DNA from: JBFJVD01 sp041624375
GTDB lineage: Bacteria; Chloroflexota; Anaerolineae; Anaerolineales; E44-bin32
Reading direction: 5' to 3'
Assembly: GCA_041624375.1 (NCBI GenBank)
Contig: JBFJVD010000006.1
Coordinates: forward strand, 1-35,390
Length of the DNA stretch: 35,390 nucleotides
In this document: piece after piece, positions 23,512 through 31,656 of the stretch
Numbering within the stretch: position 1 is the first letter of the stretch
Layout of the letters: each line of letters opens with the position of its first letter
Made by a program: the position numbers and the translations under genes
The notes under the pieces: model-generated
The model's database searches: none
The model's input: the letters and a program-made list of their open reading frames with translations, nothing else
What the model was told of the DNA's origin: nothing

Positions 23512-24492
23512 GTGAGACGCACTAGGACGATTCTTGCCTTTTTTGCGATAATGCTCAGCGCCGCCTGCCAGGCGACCTCGGATGCGCCGACCCCAACGGC
23601 AACGGAAGCACTGCGTCCGTATCATTCCGAAACGCCGACGACTGTGCGCGGGCCGGACACGCCGACGGCGGAACTTGAGCTCACGCCCGGGCCGACCCCC
23701 ACGCCATTCAAACACGTCATCGAAGAAGGAGATACTCTTCTGGTGATCGCAGCCCGCTATGGTGTTAGCCTGGAGACTCTGCTGGCGGCGAACCCCGGCA
23801 TTAATCCTCGCCTCTTGAGTGTGGGCCAGGAAGTGATCATCCCGGATCCGGAAGGCGGTGTAAGCCTGGCCGCTCTGCCCACCGCCACACCCGTTCCCTT
23901 CCGGCTGCTCGGCATCCGCTGCTTCCCGACTCCCAGCGACGGGCTGTGGTGCATCGCCACTGCCGAAAACACCCGTGAGACAGCCATCGAAGGACTGACG
24001 GCTGCCCTGCTCTTGCTCAATGAGGGCGGCACAATCGTCGATTCCGCTGTGGCTTACGGCCCGCTGGGCGTGCTGCCTCCCGGAGGCTTGCTTCCATTGG
24101 CCGCGTTCTTCCCGCCCCCAGCGCCCGACTTTGATCGGCCGCACATCGAAATTCTGGCTGCGGTCGAGGCCACCGGCCTGGAAGATCGTTACGCACCGGT
24201 GAGAGTCGCAGAGATCACCATGCGATCGAGCGCGGACGGATTGCGTTGGGAGATCCAGGGTGTGGTCCAGCTTCCCCCCGAGGCGGTTTCCCCGGCGGGA
24301 CGGGCCTCGGTGCTCGCGATCGGAATCGACTCTGGGGGACTCGCTGTCGGATTTGCCAAGTGGGAGGCGGAACGCGGGATGGCGCCAGGTGAAGCGCTTG
24401 CGTTTGAGATGCAGGTCTTCAGTCTGGGACCGCCGATCGAGCGAGTCCTTCTCCTTGCAGAGGCGCGCCCGGAAGAGCAAGAGGCACCCTAG
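23512..24492 (+). CDS. LysM-domain lipoprotein
   Basis: This 326-residue lipoprotein has a basic N-terminus and hydrophobic stretch followed by the lipobox LSAAC (C19), so it should be lipidated and anchored at the membrane. A P/T-rich stretch leads to one LysM domain (68-112: FKHVIEEGDTLLVIAARYGV, ETLLAANPGINPRLLSVGQ), a peptidoglycan- or chitin-oligomer-binding module. The remaining 210 residues (FRLLGIRCFPTPSDGLWC, LPPGGLLPLAAFFPPPAPDF) are not recognised and look beta-rich, perhaps an Ig-like domain. The start is GTG, with TATAAT 8 bases upstream, so the message is probably leaderless. Its stop lies five bases from the stop of the next, converging lipoprotein gene. Function in the cell envelope is likely but no enzyme activity is visible. 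Confidence 0.88.
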   Translation: MRRTRTILAFFAIMLSAACQATSDAPTPTATEALRPYHSETPTTVRGPDTPTAELELTPGPTPTPFKHVIEEGDTLLVIAARYGVSLETLLAANPGINPRLLSVGQEVIIPDPEGGVSLAALPTATPVPFRLLGIRCFPTPSDGLWCIATAENTRETAIEGLTAALLLLNEGGTIVDSAVAYGPLGVLPPGGLLPLAAFFPPPAPDFDRPHIEILAAVEATGLEDRYAPVRVAEITMRSSADGLRWEIQGVVQLPPEAVSPAGRASVLAIGIDSGGLAVGFAKWEAERGMAPGEALAFEMQVFSLGPPIERVLLLAEARPEEQEAP

Positions 24493-24497
24493 GCGGT

Positions 24498-25919
24498 CTA
24501 GGGGTTGGCGGGGCCACCGAAGAACTGGCCAAACGCGTGCCCGATGCCCGACTCCTCGGCAACCGCAATTTCATAGTTTACGATCTCGCCGGGCGCGAGG
24601 TCATCGAGCGTGAGTTCGACGGATGTGACCCCCTCGGCGTTCGTCCGCTCGACGAAGGGGTAGAGCGGATCCCGTCGGCCATTCAGTGCAAGGATCGGTT
24701 GAGCGCCCCCGACCGGTCGACCATTCGCATCCAGGATTCGAATCCAGATTCGCTGTGGGCTGCCGGGCGCAATCATCTCCTGCTCGACCCAGGTCGTCAC
24801 CTCGAAGATGACAACCTGCTCGAGGGTCGCCGCCGTCCCCGTCGGCGTGGATGCTTGGGTCGGGGGCGGAGGTGTCGGCGTTGAGCGATCCAGCAGATAC
24901 TCTCTCCCTACTGGAGCGAGCTGGACAGCCAGGGCGGCCGGCAGATCGAAGCGGTAGATGAGGATGGCATTCTCAAACCGCTGACGGAGTGTGTCCTGAT
25001 CGAGGTCGGCTTCTTCGAGCGGCAGGCCGAGCAGTCGTTCGGCCCCGTACCGAAGATAGAAGCGGAGGAATGCCCAGCGCACATTGTGTCCGGTTTCCTC
25101 GAAGTAGCGTGATTCGGGCTCCTCAGCTGGCGGCACTGAGGGCTCAGCAGAGCCGGAGGCGAGCCCCACCGGTCGCAGACGGACCTCGCCCGGCGCGTCG
25201 GCCGGAGAATAGATGATGGCCCGCTCGTAGATTTGCTCGACACTGCCATCGGGCGCCAGATACGGTTCGGTAAGCGGGCGCCCGAAGATAGCTTCACCCC
25301 CATACCGGTCAAGGAAGAGGCCGAAGGGACGGCTAAAGATGTTGTCGGGAACGACCAGGCGATTGTCGCTCGCCAGTTCGGGTTCCTGTCCCGCACGGAT
25401 GGCGACGCCAAGAGCGACGAACTTGACCTCAGTGGGTGGCGCTGTCTCATCCCGGTAGAGTCCTGCATTCTCGAAGTACTGAAGAATCCGGCCACCTGAA
25501 AAATGCACACTGCTGATCGGTGCGCCAAGCGTTGCCTGACCGCCCAGCGCCCGGTAGGATCGCGCGAAACCCGGGTAGAGTTGGTGGCCGGTGCTCTCGA
25601 AGTAGAGGCTCGAGTCGGCCGGCGGCGGTTCGGCCGGTTCGGCCAGCCCCAACGTCCGCCCCAGAGGAGCGAGACGAACCCGGCGGGATGCCGGATCGTA
25701 GACCAGTTCGACGTTCAGAAAGGTCTGTCGGATGAGCCCGCCATCGTTGCGCGCCGGTGCGAGCGGCGGGCCGAAGACGGCAGTGCCGCCGTTCTCCGTC
25801 CAGTATGACCGGAGTTCGGCGGCAATCAGGATCTCCTGTGCGTCCGCTTCCGACTCTACCGGTGCGCCGCAGGCAGCAAGGAAGATGGCGATCAGAGCAA
25901 TGAAAAGGAAGCTACGCAC
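24498..25919 (-). CDS. Lipoprotein with four LGFP-like repeats and an Ig-like domain
   Basis: This 473-residue protein begins with a signal peptide and lipobox FLAAC (C17). Four related modules of about 55 residues recur every 82-85 residues (36-90, 117-171, 198-253, 283-338). Each contains a YGG/LGG turn followed by a FGxPL or LGxPL motif, an FEN/YERA helix with an aromatic residue, and ends in V-x-L-x-P-x-G (VRLAPLG, VKFVALG, VRLRPVG, VQLAPVG). The pattern resembles LGFP repeats, thought to bind cell-wall polymers. Two modules are preceded by the same YFE-TGH motif (106-111, 272-278). A P/T-linker (345-362) and a C-terminal Ig-like domain (366-460) follow. The start is GTG. Function is not known. 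The gene converges with the LysM lipoprotein gene. Confidence 0.82.
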   Translation of the reverse strand: MRSFLFIALIAIFLAACGAPVESEADAQEILIAAELRSYWTENGGTAVFGPPLAPARNDGGLIRQTFLNVELVYDPASRRVRLAPLGRTLGLAEPAEPPPADSSLYFESTGHQLYPGFARSYRALGGQATLGAPISSVHFSGGRILQYFENAGLYRDETAPPTEVKFVALGVAIRAGQEPELASDNRLVVPDNIFSRPFGLFLDRYGGEAIFGRPLTEPYLAPDGSVEQIYERAIIYSPADAPGEVRLRPVGLASGSAEPSVPPAEEPESRYFEETGHNVRWAFLRFYLRYGAERLLGLPLEEADLDQDTLRQRFENAILIYRFDLPAALAVQLAPVGREYLLDRSTPTPPPPTQASTPTGTAATLEQVVIFEVTTWVEQEMIAPGSPQRIWIRILDANGRPVGGAQPILALNGRRDPLYPFVERTNAEGVTSVELTLDDLAPGEIVNYEIAVAEESGIGHAFGQFFGGPANP

Positions 25920-26018
25920 GGAGGGCGGGGACCTATAGAATGGTGTCTCTGAACACTATATCTGAGGTTTGGATCGCGATCAAGGAATTGGTCTTCTGGC
26001 GCCGCGTGGAGCGATTGG

Positions 26019-26024
26019 TACAAT
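26019..26024 (+). promoter_or_regulatory. -10 TACAAT, leaderless GNAT-like gene promoter
   Basis: TACAAT ends 9 bases before the ATG at 26034. A possible -35 (TCTGGC, 25995-26000) is 18 bases away and weak. There is no ribosome-binding site. Confidence 0.5.
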
Positions 26025-26033
26025 GCGCCTCAC

Positions 26034-26783
26034 ATGATTGAGGTTCGGCGAATCCCGATGTCGGAGCGCGAGCGAGTGCGGCGGCTGATCGATCCTGAAT
26101 CGGCCGCGGACGCCACCGCGGCATTCTACGCGTTGGAACATCCGAGGGAAAAGGTCGAGCTCTATGGCTACTTCCCGCGCGACGATCGCCCCAGTGGTTT
26201 CCTCGCCCTCGCGCAGACGGGCATGGATCTCTTCCGGCGACTTGCGGTTCCGCTCGTGTCCCATCCAGCCGGGCTCAATCAACTGTTGAACGCGGCCCTG
26301 GCCAATGGCCGGCCGGTCCTGCTGCAGCTCACGACCGAGCAGGCCGGCTGGCTTCAGGATCCGATCGGCTTTGAGGAAGAAGACCGTTCGCTACTCTTTC
26401 GCCTCGACAGCCGTGCCTATGAACCGGTGGTGAACGTCCTGGTGGTTGAAGCTGTGGCACCGGATTCACAGCCTCGCTACGAAATCCGATCCGGCGAAAA
26501 GGTCTATGCGGCGGCTGGAATTAATTGGCAGGGACAGCGGTTTGCCGAGGTATACCTGCAGGAGCTCGCAGGCGCCCGGCAACGTGAATTCACTCGATCG
26601 GTGCTTTCAGCCATCGTGGGTCGGCTTTTGGGCGAGAAGCGCATCGCGCTTTATCGAGTGCCGCACGACAATCTCTCCCGCCGGACGGAGGCCGAGCGCC
26701 TGGGCTTTCGTAGGATCGGGCCACCTCTCGTGCTCGGTGAGGCCCGCCGGACAGAACCTGCTCAAGAGCAGTTCAAGCGCTGA
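26034..26783 (+). CDS. GNAT-like acyltransferase, tentative
   Basis: This 249-residue soluble protein has a C-terminal half (145-235: AAGINWQGQRFAEVYLQELA, SVLSAIVGRLLGEKRIALY, LSRRTEAERLGFRRIGP) that follows the order of strands and helices seen in GNAT N-acetyltransferases, including the final N-x-x-(S/A)-x-x-x-x-E-x-x-GF-type motif. The acetyl-CoA pyrophosphate loop (Q/R-x-x-G-x-G/A) is not clear, so it could be a degenerate member or a regulatory domain. The N-terminal half (MSERERVRRLIDPESAADAT, ELYGYFPRDDRPSGFLAL) could be a first, degenerate GNAT repeat. Its stop codon is one base before the preferred ATG of the GH1 gene, so the two are translated together. No substrate can be named. 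Confidence 0.6.
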   Translation: MIEVRRIPMSERERVRRLIDPESAADATAAFYALEHPREKVELYGYFPRDDRPSGFLALAQTGMDLFRRLAVPLVSHPAGLNQLLNAALANGRPVLLQLTTEQAGWLQDPIGFEEEDRSLLFRLDSRAYEPVVNVLVVEAVAPDSQPRYEIRSGEKVYAAAGINWQGQRFAEVYLQELAGARQREFTRSVLSAIVGRLLGEKRIALYRVPHDNLSRRTEAERLGFRRIGPPLVLGEARRTEPAQEQFKR

Positions 26784-26784
26784 C

Positions 26785-28143
26785 ATGGCGATGATCCGGG
26801 CTACCTTCCATTTTCCGCAAGGCTTTCTCTGGGGAACCGCGACGTCTGCACATCAGGTCGAGGGCGGAAATCGCGGCAACGACTGGTGGGCCTGGGAAGA
26901 GGCGGGCCGGATCAATGGCAACGAGCGTTCCGGGGAGGCTTGTGGGTGGTGGGAAGGCCGCTGGCGCGAAGATCTTGATCGGGCCGCCGATTCTTCCCAG
27001 AACGCCCATCGCCTGTCGCTCGAATGGAGTCGCATAGAACCGGAGCCGGGCAAGTGGGATCAGGATGCACTCGACCGCTACCGGGAGATCCTGCGGGGCG
27101 CCATCCATCGGGGCCTCACCCCGATGGTCACCCTGCACCATTTCAGCAATCCGCGCTGGCTGGTGGAGCAGGGGGGGTGGCTGGATCCAGCTGCCATTGA
27201 TCGTTTCGTCAGCTATGTTCGCACCGCGGTCGAGGCGCTTGAAGACCTCGCAAGCCTCTGGATCACCATCAATGAGCCCAATGTCTACGCGTACCTGGGA
27301 TATGGCTCCGACGAATTTCCACCCGGGGCCGGCGATCTTCGCCAGCAAATTCAGGTGCTGCAGAACCTCGTCCATGCGCACGCGGCCGCGTATCATGTGA
27401 TCCACCAGATCCAACCAGAGGCCCAGGTGGGTCTCGCGCATCACTACCGGAGCATGGTCCCGGCGAAGCCTGGCTCGCTGTTTGACCGCCAGGTGACGCG
27501 GATCCGATCCCAGCTGTTTAACGAGCTGGTCCCGGAGGCCGTCCACTCCGGCAGGTTTCGCCTCCCGTGGAGGTCGACGCGGATTCCAGAGGCGGCAAAC
27601 AGCCAGGACTTCTTTGGTCTGAATTACTATACCGAGGAGCTGATCTCCTTCGATGTGCGCTCGGCGAAGCAGGCCTTTGGGCGCGGTCAATATGCCGCTG
27701 ATCACGAGGTCAGCCCAACGGGATTCATCGCCAGTGCTCCCGGCGGCATGCGGAGAGCGCTGCGCTGGGCGCGTGGCTTCAACCTGCCCATTTACGTCAC
27801 AGAGAATGGCGTCGAGGATCCGTCGGATGAGCTCCGTCGCCGCTACCTGGCGCGGCATCTGAAGGAGGTTTGGCATGCCGCGAACCTCAACTGGCGCGTA
27901 CGAGGCTACTTCCATTGGACGCTGGTGGACAATTTCGAATGGGAGCGTGGCTGGAGCCAGCGTTTCGGACTTTGGGCACTCGATCCCGTGACCCAGGAGC
28001 GATCCAAGCGCATGAGCGCCGATTTCTACGCTCAGGTGGCACGCGAAAACTGCCTCTCCAGCGAAATGATTGAGCGTTATGCGCCCGAGATCTATGACGA
28101 GATTTATGTGGGTCCGCCCCCTGACTCCGCTGAGGCGAGATGA
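26785..28143 (+). CDS. Glycoside hydrolase family 1 (beta-glucosidase-like)
   Basis: This 452-residue retaining GH1 enzyme hydrolyses beta-glucosides, galactosides or related sugars. The N-terminal signature FPQGFLWGTATSAHQVEGG (10-28), the acid/base glutamate in WITINEPNVY (E164) and the nucleophile in IYVTENGVED (E340) are intact, as are RLSLEWSRIEP, VTLHHFSNPRWL, GLNYYTEELI and FHWTLVDNFEWERGW for the sugar-binding subsites. The length is typical. It has no signal peptide, so it acts inside the cell. I prefer ATG 26785; an ATG at 26791 is also possible, and the open frame extends far upstream inside the GNAT-like gene. The tRNA-Ser promoter begins 32 bases after the stop. The exact substrate is uncertain: GH1 includes glucosidases, galactosidases and phospho-glycosidases. 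Confidence 0.95.
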   Translation: MAMIRATFHFPQGFLWGTATSAHQVEGGNRGNDWWAWEEAGRINGNERSGEACGWWEGRWREDLDRAADSSQNAHRLSLEWSRIEPEPGKWDQDALDRYREILRGAIHRGLTPMVTLHHFSNPRWLVEQGGWLDPAAIDRFVSYVRTAVEALEDLASLWITINEPNVYAYLGYGSDEFPPGAGDLRQQIQVLQNLVHAHAAAYHVIHQIQPEAQVGLAHHYRSMVPAKPGSLFDRQVTRIRSQLFNELVPEAVHSGRFRLPWRSTRIPEAANSQDFFGLNYYTEELISFDVRSAKQAFGRGQYAADHEVSPTGFIASAPGGMRRALRWARGFNLPIYVTENGVEDPSDELRRRYLARHLKEVWHAANLNWRVRGYFHWTLVDNFEWERGWSQRFGLWALDPVTQERSKRMSADFYAQVARENCLSSEMIERYAPEIYDEIYVGPPPDSAEAR

Positions 28144-28174
28144 ACCCGGGGCACGAGCGCGATCCTGTGCGTGA

Positions 28175-28180
28175 TATAAT
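28175..28180 (+). promoter_or_regulatory. Extended -10 of tRNA-Ser
   Basis: TGATATAAT (TGA 28172-28174, TATAAT 28175-28180) is an extended -10. No -35 is seen. Transcription should start about 21 bases before the mature tRNA. Confidence 0.55.
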
Positions 28181-28207
28181 CCAGCCGCCGGGCAACCGGC
28201 ACATCCG

Positions 28208-28294
28208 GGAGAGGTAGCGAAGTCTGGTTTAACGCGCGCGCCTGGAGAGCGCGTGAGCCGTAAGGCTCCGTGGGTTCAAATCCCACCCTCTCCG
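28208..28294 (+). tRNA. tRNA-Ser (anticodon GGA)
   Basis: The 87-base sequence folds into a class II tRNA. The acceptor stem GGAGAGG pairs with CCTCTCC, with discriminator G at 28294. The D arm is followed by anticodon stem CGCGC/GCGCG with loop CTGGAGA, giving anticodon GGA (serine, UCC/UCU). A long variable arm GAGCC-GTAA-GGCTC is present, as expected for tRNA-Ser. The T arm is GTGGG-TTCAAAT-CCCAC. CCA is not encoded; CTG follows. A terminator begins 6 bases later, so the gene is transcribed alone. Confidence 0.96.
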
Positions 28295-28300
28295 CTGGAG

Positions 28301-28326
28301 GACACCGCCCTGGCGGTGTCTTTTTC
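28301..28326 (+). terminator. Rho-independent terminator after tRNA-Ser
   Basis: GACACCGCC (28301-28309) pairs perfectly with GGCGGTGTC (28312-28320) across a two-base loop and is followed by TTTTTCT. Confidence 0.92.
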
Positions 28327-28349
28327 TGTTGGATACTACGTGGGGACGG

Positions 28350-28378
28350 TTGACAGGCTCGTTGGCGGGCGTTATCCT
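28350..28378 (+). promoter_or_regulatory. Consensus-like promoter of the SRP RNA
   Basis: TTGACA (28350-28355), a 17-base spacer and TATCCT (28373-28378). The predicted start near 28385-28386 coincides with the first base of the long terminal stem of the SRP RNA. Confidence 0.85.
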
Positions 28379-28385
28379 CCGAGCG

Positions 28386-28493
28386 GCGCTCGGGCCGGTC
28401 CGGCGCAGCGGAGACCTCCGAACCCCGTCAGGTCCGAAAGGAAGCAGCGGTAAGGGGGAGCCTCCGGGTGCCGCCGGTCGCCGGTCCGGGCGC
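28386..28493 (+). ncRNA. ffs: Signal recognition particle RNA (4.5S type)
   Basis: This RNA scaffolds the SRP and binds Ffh to guide membrane proteins. The conserved apical domain GTCAGGTCCGAAAGGAAGC (28427-28445) with a GAAA tetraloop is unmistakable. The ends 28386-28398 and 28481-28493 pair across all 13 positions (two G-U), closing a long hairpin of 108 bases, the bacterial small type without an Alu domain. It has its own promoter. A T-rich stretch (TCTTTCC) follows, too poor to call a strong terminator; the terminal stem may serve as one. The next 106 bases, to the start of the next gene, hold only that gene's -10. Confidence 0.95.
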
Positions 28494-28585
28494 TCTTTCC
28501 GTTCCGCAATCCCCCGGCCTTTTTCGCATAGCCATAGGTCCAGACGCGGGCGAGCCTCAACAGGAGCTGCTGCCGCCGCGTTTGA

Positions 28586-28591
28586 TATACT
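28586..28591 (+). promoter_or_regulatory. Extended -10, leaderless DUF348/3D gene promoter
   Basis: TGATATACT (TGA 28583-28585, TATACT 28586-28591) ends 8 bases before the ATG at 28600. No -35 is seen. There is no ribosome-binding site. Confidence 0.55.
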
Positions 28592-28599
28592 TCGGGCCT

Positions 28600-30015
28600 A
28601 TGGAGAGGATGCAGCGCCGGTTGGCTCAGTTGCCAGCCCTAGGGTTCCAGGTCGCCGTTTTGATGCTCGCTGTCTTCGGACTGGGGCTGCTTTGGCAGGG
28701 GACGGCAGTCCCCGTCAGAATCCTGGTCGATGGCGTCGAGACCGAACTGCATACGCGAGCGCGAACCGTTGGCGCTGTGCTGCGTGAGGCGGGGATCGAA
28801 CTGGAGGCAGGTGACCGGGTGAGCCCGAGACCGGATTCGGCCTTGGATCCCAGCTCGGCGATCCAGGTGGAGCGAGCGAGGCTTGTTCGCCTCGATTTGG
28901 ATGGCGAGATACTGGTCCTGCGCACACCCGAACGCGTCCCGCTCAATATCCTCCGCGAGGTCGGGGCTGAGGTGTTCCCGTCCGATCGCCTTTGGGCAGA
29001 AGGAATCCTTCTTCAGGATCCAGCAGCCGAGCTGCTGGCGCCGCCCGCCTCCCTCCTGGTTCAACGCGGCTTTCAGATCGAGCTCGCGCTTCCTGAGCAG
29101 AGCCGGATTCTGTATTCCTCGGCCCCAACGGTCGGTGAAGCGCTCGAAGAGAACGGCATTATCCTGCGCGAGGGCGATCTGCTCGAGCCAGCCGCCGATA
29201 CCCCCTTGCAGAGTGATCTTCAGGTGGACCTTCGCCCCTCGAAATCGATCCGTATCCAGGTGGATGGTGATCTCATTCAGACGCGAGCCACCGGGACCAC
29301 GGTCGGCGAAGCCCTCTCGGATGCCGGCGTTGCCCTCTTGGGACTCGACTACAGCCTGCCGCCGCTCGACGCACCGCTGCCATCCGACGGGGAAGTGCGC
29401 ATTGTGCGGGTGGATGAGCAGTTGATTGTCGAGCAGGAGCCGGTACCCTTCGATACCGTCTTCGAAGCCGATCCTGAGCTGGAGATCGACAACCAGCGGA
29501 TCCTCGATCCCGGAACCTACGGCATCGAAGCCAATCGTATCCGCCTGCGTTTTGAAGACGGCTTCGAGGTTGAACGCATTGAAGAAGGGACCTGGCAGGT
29601 CCGGGAGCCGGAGCCAAAGCGCGTCGGATACGGCACGCGCATCGAGATCCGCTCCGCCTCCACGGCCGACGGCCCCATTGAGTACTGGCGGGCGATCGAG
29701 ATGTGGGCGACTTCCTACTCCCCGTCGCGCGCCGGCGTTTCTCCCGACGCCCCCAACTTCGGCATCACGGCCTCCGGACTTCCGTTGACCAAGGGGTTGG
29801 TCGCCATCGACCGCAGCCTCATCCCATTTGGCACCCGGCTCTACATTCCGGGCTACGGCTTCGCAATCGCGGCGGATACCGGTGGCGGCGTTCGCGGGCG
29901 CTGGATTGATTTGGGCTACGACGACGACAACTGGGTCTCATGGGCTCGGTACGTAACGGTCTACTTCCTCACGCCGGTGCCGCCTCCGGAAGGGATCGTC
30001 TGGATCTTCCCGTGA
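28600..30015 (+). CDS. DUF348-G5-3D domain cell-wall protein (YabE-like)
   Basis: This 471-residue protein has one N-terminal membrane helix (15-33). Four DUF348-type repeats follow (about 38-92, 95-140, 158-210, 216-268), recognisable by TVGAVLREAGIELEAGDRV, TVGEALEENGIILREGD and TVGEALSDAGVALLGLD. A G5-like region is at about 270-345 (VEQEPVPFDTVFEADPELE), and a 3D domain at 365-455 (MWATSYSPSRAG, VAIDRSLIPFGTRLYIPGYG, AIAADTGGGVRG, RWIDLGY) with the three aspartates D404, D426 and D437. Family members such as Bacillus YabE or Rpf-like proteins act on peptidoglycan. The start is ATG 28600, 8 bases after a -10; the open frame extends 44 codons upstream into the SRP RNA gene. The rsmA GTG start overlaps its stop. 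Confidence 0.9.
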   Translation: MERMQRRLAQLPALGFQVAVLMLAVFGLGLLWQGTAVPVRILVDGVETELHTRARTVGAVLREAGIELEAGDRVSPRPDSALDPSSAIQVERARLVRLDLDGEILVLRTPERVPLNILREVGAEVFPSDRLWAEGILLQDPAAELLAPPASLLVQRGFQIELALPEQSRILYSSAPTVGEALEENGIILREGDLLEPAADTPLQSDLQVDLRPSKSIRIQVDGDLIQTRATGTTVGEALSDAGVALLGLDYSLPPLDAPLPSDGEVRIVRVDEQLIVEQEPVPFDTVFEADPELEIDNQRILDPGTYGIEANRIRLRFEDGFEVERIEEGTWQVREPEPKRVGYGTRIEIRSASTADGPIEYWRAIEMWATSYSPSRAGVSPDAPNFGITASGLPLTKGLVAIDRSLIPFGTRLYIPGYGFAIAADTGGGVRGRWIDLGYDDDNWVSWARYVTVYFLTPVPPPEGIVWIFP

Positions 30016-30884
30016 GCAGGCCTTCCGTCGAGCTGCCGAAACCCGCGTACTGGCGCGACCTGCTGCGGCGCCATCGGATTCGACCTGATCGGCGCATGGG
30101 CCAGAACTTCCTCTTTGATTCAGCTGCGCTTCTGCGCGTAGCCGAGGTCGCCAATCTGCGCTCCGAGGAGTCTGTTCTCGAAATCGGCGCCGGGGTCGGC
30201 TGCCTGACCGTCTGTCTGGCACAGATTGCCCGGCGGGTGGTGGCTGTCGAGCTGGATCGACGGCTCTTGCCTGCGCTCACTGAAGCGACACAGTCGCTGC
30301 TGGCCGTCGAGCGAGTCCAGGGAGACATCCTCGCGCTCGACCCCGCTGAGCTGATGGGCGCGGGCGCGCCCTACGCAGTCGTGGCCAATATCCCCTACAA
30401 CATCACGTCGGCGGTTATCCGGCATCTGCTTGAAGCCACACGAAAGCCTGACCGGATCATCCTCACCGTTCAGCGAGAAGTAGCCGAACGCATCATCGCC
30501 GGGCCGGGACAGATGAGTCTGCTGGCCCTCAGCGTTCAGATCTATGGTTCGCCGCACATCCGGGCGCGGCTGGCCGCCGGCCTCTTCTATCCGCCGCCGA
30601 AGGTTGACTCGGCGGTCCTGTCCATACCGCTCCACACCAAGCCAGTCGCCTCGGGGGCAGCAACCGAGATGGTCTTTACATTGGCCCGCGCCGGCTTCTC
30701 CCAGCGACGGAAGCAGCTGAGGAATGCTCTCAGTGCAGGCCTGCAGGTTGAGCGTACGAAGGTGGAGCGCTGGCTGGATTCGGCGGGCCTTGAGGAACGC
30801 AGCCGCGCCCAGGAGCTGGCGCTATCTGATTGGCTGCGGCTTGCGGCTGTTGTGCAGGCGAACCCGGTCGAATCCGGCGGCTGA
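30012..30884 (+). CDS. rsmA: 16S rRNA dimethyladenosine transferase
   Basis: RsmA/KsgA dimethylates two adjacent adenines near the 3' end of 16S rRNA during 30S maturation. The 290 residues show the N-terminal DRRMGQNFLFD, the SAM-binding VLEIGAGVGCLT (55-66), VVAVELDRRL, VQGDILALD, and the catalytic NIPYN (126-130). The C-terminal part has YPPPKVDSAVLSI and the conserved RAGFSQRRKQLRNAL. I chose GTG 30012, which overlaps the TGA of the previous gene (GTGA); a longer frame starts at an ATG at 29940. This cell-wall gene followed by ksgA echoes the yabE-rnmV-ksgA order of Firmicutes, minus the M5 ribonuclease. Co-transcription with the upstream gene is likely. It converges with the glycosyltransferase gene, 14 bases away. 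Confidence 0.96.
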   Translation: MSRPSVELPKPAYWRDLLRRHRIRPDRRMGQNFLFDSAALLRVAEVANLRSEESVLEIGAGVGCLTVCLAQIARRVVAVELDRRLLPALTEATQSLLAVERVQGDILALDPAELMGAGAPYAVVANIPYNITSAVIRHLLEATRKPDRIILTVQREVAERIIAGPGQMSLLALSVQIYGSPHIRARLAAGLFYPPPKVDSAVLSIPLHTKPVASGAATEMVFTLARAGFSQRRKQLRNALSAGLQVERTKVERWLDSAGLEERSRAQELALSDWLRLAAVVQANPVESGG

Positions 30885-30898
30885 GGCGGCGTGCTGGG

Positions 30899-31639
30899 TC
30901 AGGTGCTTCGATCGCGGAGAGAGAGCTTCCGATGCATGATGAGGACCTGCCAGACGCGCACCGCCGCCTCCACCTGGATCCGAAAGGACATCTTGGACTG
31001 GCCGATGCGCCGGTCTTCGAAGTAGATCGGCTCCTCGATCAACCGGTAGCCCAGCCGCTGCGCGACGAAGGCCATCTCAACCTGAAAGACATAACCGTTC
31101 GAGCGGATGCGATCGAGCGGCATGCCGAGCAGAGTCTCGCGACGCCATACCCGGTAGCCCCCGGTCGCATCTTGAATGCGAAGCCCGAGGATGGTGCGGG
31201 CATAGGCGTTGCCGAACCAGGAGAGCAGGACTCTCCCGATTCCCCAGCGTTCATCCAGGCGACCCCCGGGTACGTAGCGTGATCCGAAGATTGCGTCCGA
31301 CTGCTCAAGACGCTCGATAAAACCCGGAAGGTAGGATGGGGCGTGTGAAAAATCCGCGTCCATCTGTCCGACTGCCTGCGCGCCTTCGGCGAGCGCTTGT
31401 TTGAATCCCGTGATATAGGCTGTTCCCAGCCCCAGCTTCCCGCTGCGTCGAATCACGCTCATGCGCTCTGGCTGGCGGGCCGCCAGCTCGTCCGCCAGCT
31501 CGCCCGTCCCATCCGGGGAAGCATCGTCCACGACCAGGATCCTTAGCTGCGGGAGCGGGAGCGCCCAAAGCTCTGCAGCGAGGCTCGGCAGGTTGTCGGC
31601 CTCGTTGTAGGTCGGAATAACGACGGTGAGCTGGCGCAT
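30899..31639 (-). CDS. Dolichol-phosphate mannosyltransferase-like GT2 enzyme
   Basis: This 246-residue inverting glycosyltransferase family 2 enzyme resembles polyprenyl/dolichol-phosphate mannose synthases. It shows VVIPTYNEADNLPSL (6-20), VVDDASPDGTGELAD (D38/D39), GLGTAYITGFKQAL, the metal-binding QMDADFSHAP (DAD 94-96), FGSRYVPGG, and the C-terminal IYFEDRRIGQSKMS that is typical of the DPM1 group. It lacks the two C-terminal membrane helices of larger members, so it should be soluble or peripheral. It would make a lipid-linked sugar donor from a nucleotide sugar and polyprenyl phosphate. It lies last in the Roadblock operon, 17 bases after the response-regulator gene and without a clear ribosome-binding site. 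The sugar is not certain. Confidence 0.9.
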   Translation of the reverse strand: MRQLTVVIPTYNEADNLPSLAAELWALPLPQLRILVVDDASPDGTGELADELAARQPERMSVIRRSGKLGLGTAYITGFKQALAEGAQAVGQMDADFSHAPSYLPGFIERLEQSDAIFGSRYVPGGRLDERWGIGRVLLSWFGNAYARTILGLRIQDATGGYRVWRRETLLGMPLDRIRSNGYVFQVEMAFVAQRLGYRLIEEPIYFEDRRIGQSKMSFRIQVEAAVRVWQVLIMHRKLSLRDRST

Positions 31640-31656
31640 GGTGGATAGGCCTGGGC

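Noticed and set aside
23497..24480. Open frame of 327 codons on the - strand
   Set aside because: It is antisense to the LysM lipoprotein, which has a lipobox and promoter. The shadow has a high-charge, non-folded look.
26773..27915. Open frame of 380 codons on the - strand
   Set aside because: It is antisense to the GH1 gene, which has both catalytic glutamates. The sequence shows no domain.
28468..28599. Upstream extension of the DUF348/3D frame by 44 codons
   Set aside because: It would begin inside the SRP RNA gene and would precede the -10 at 28586.
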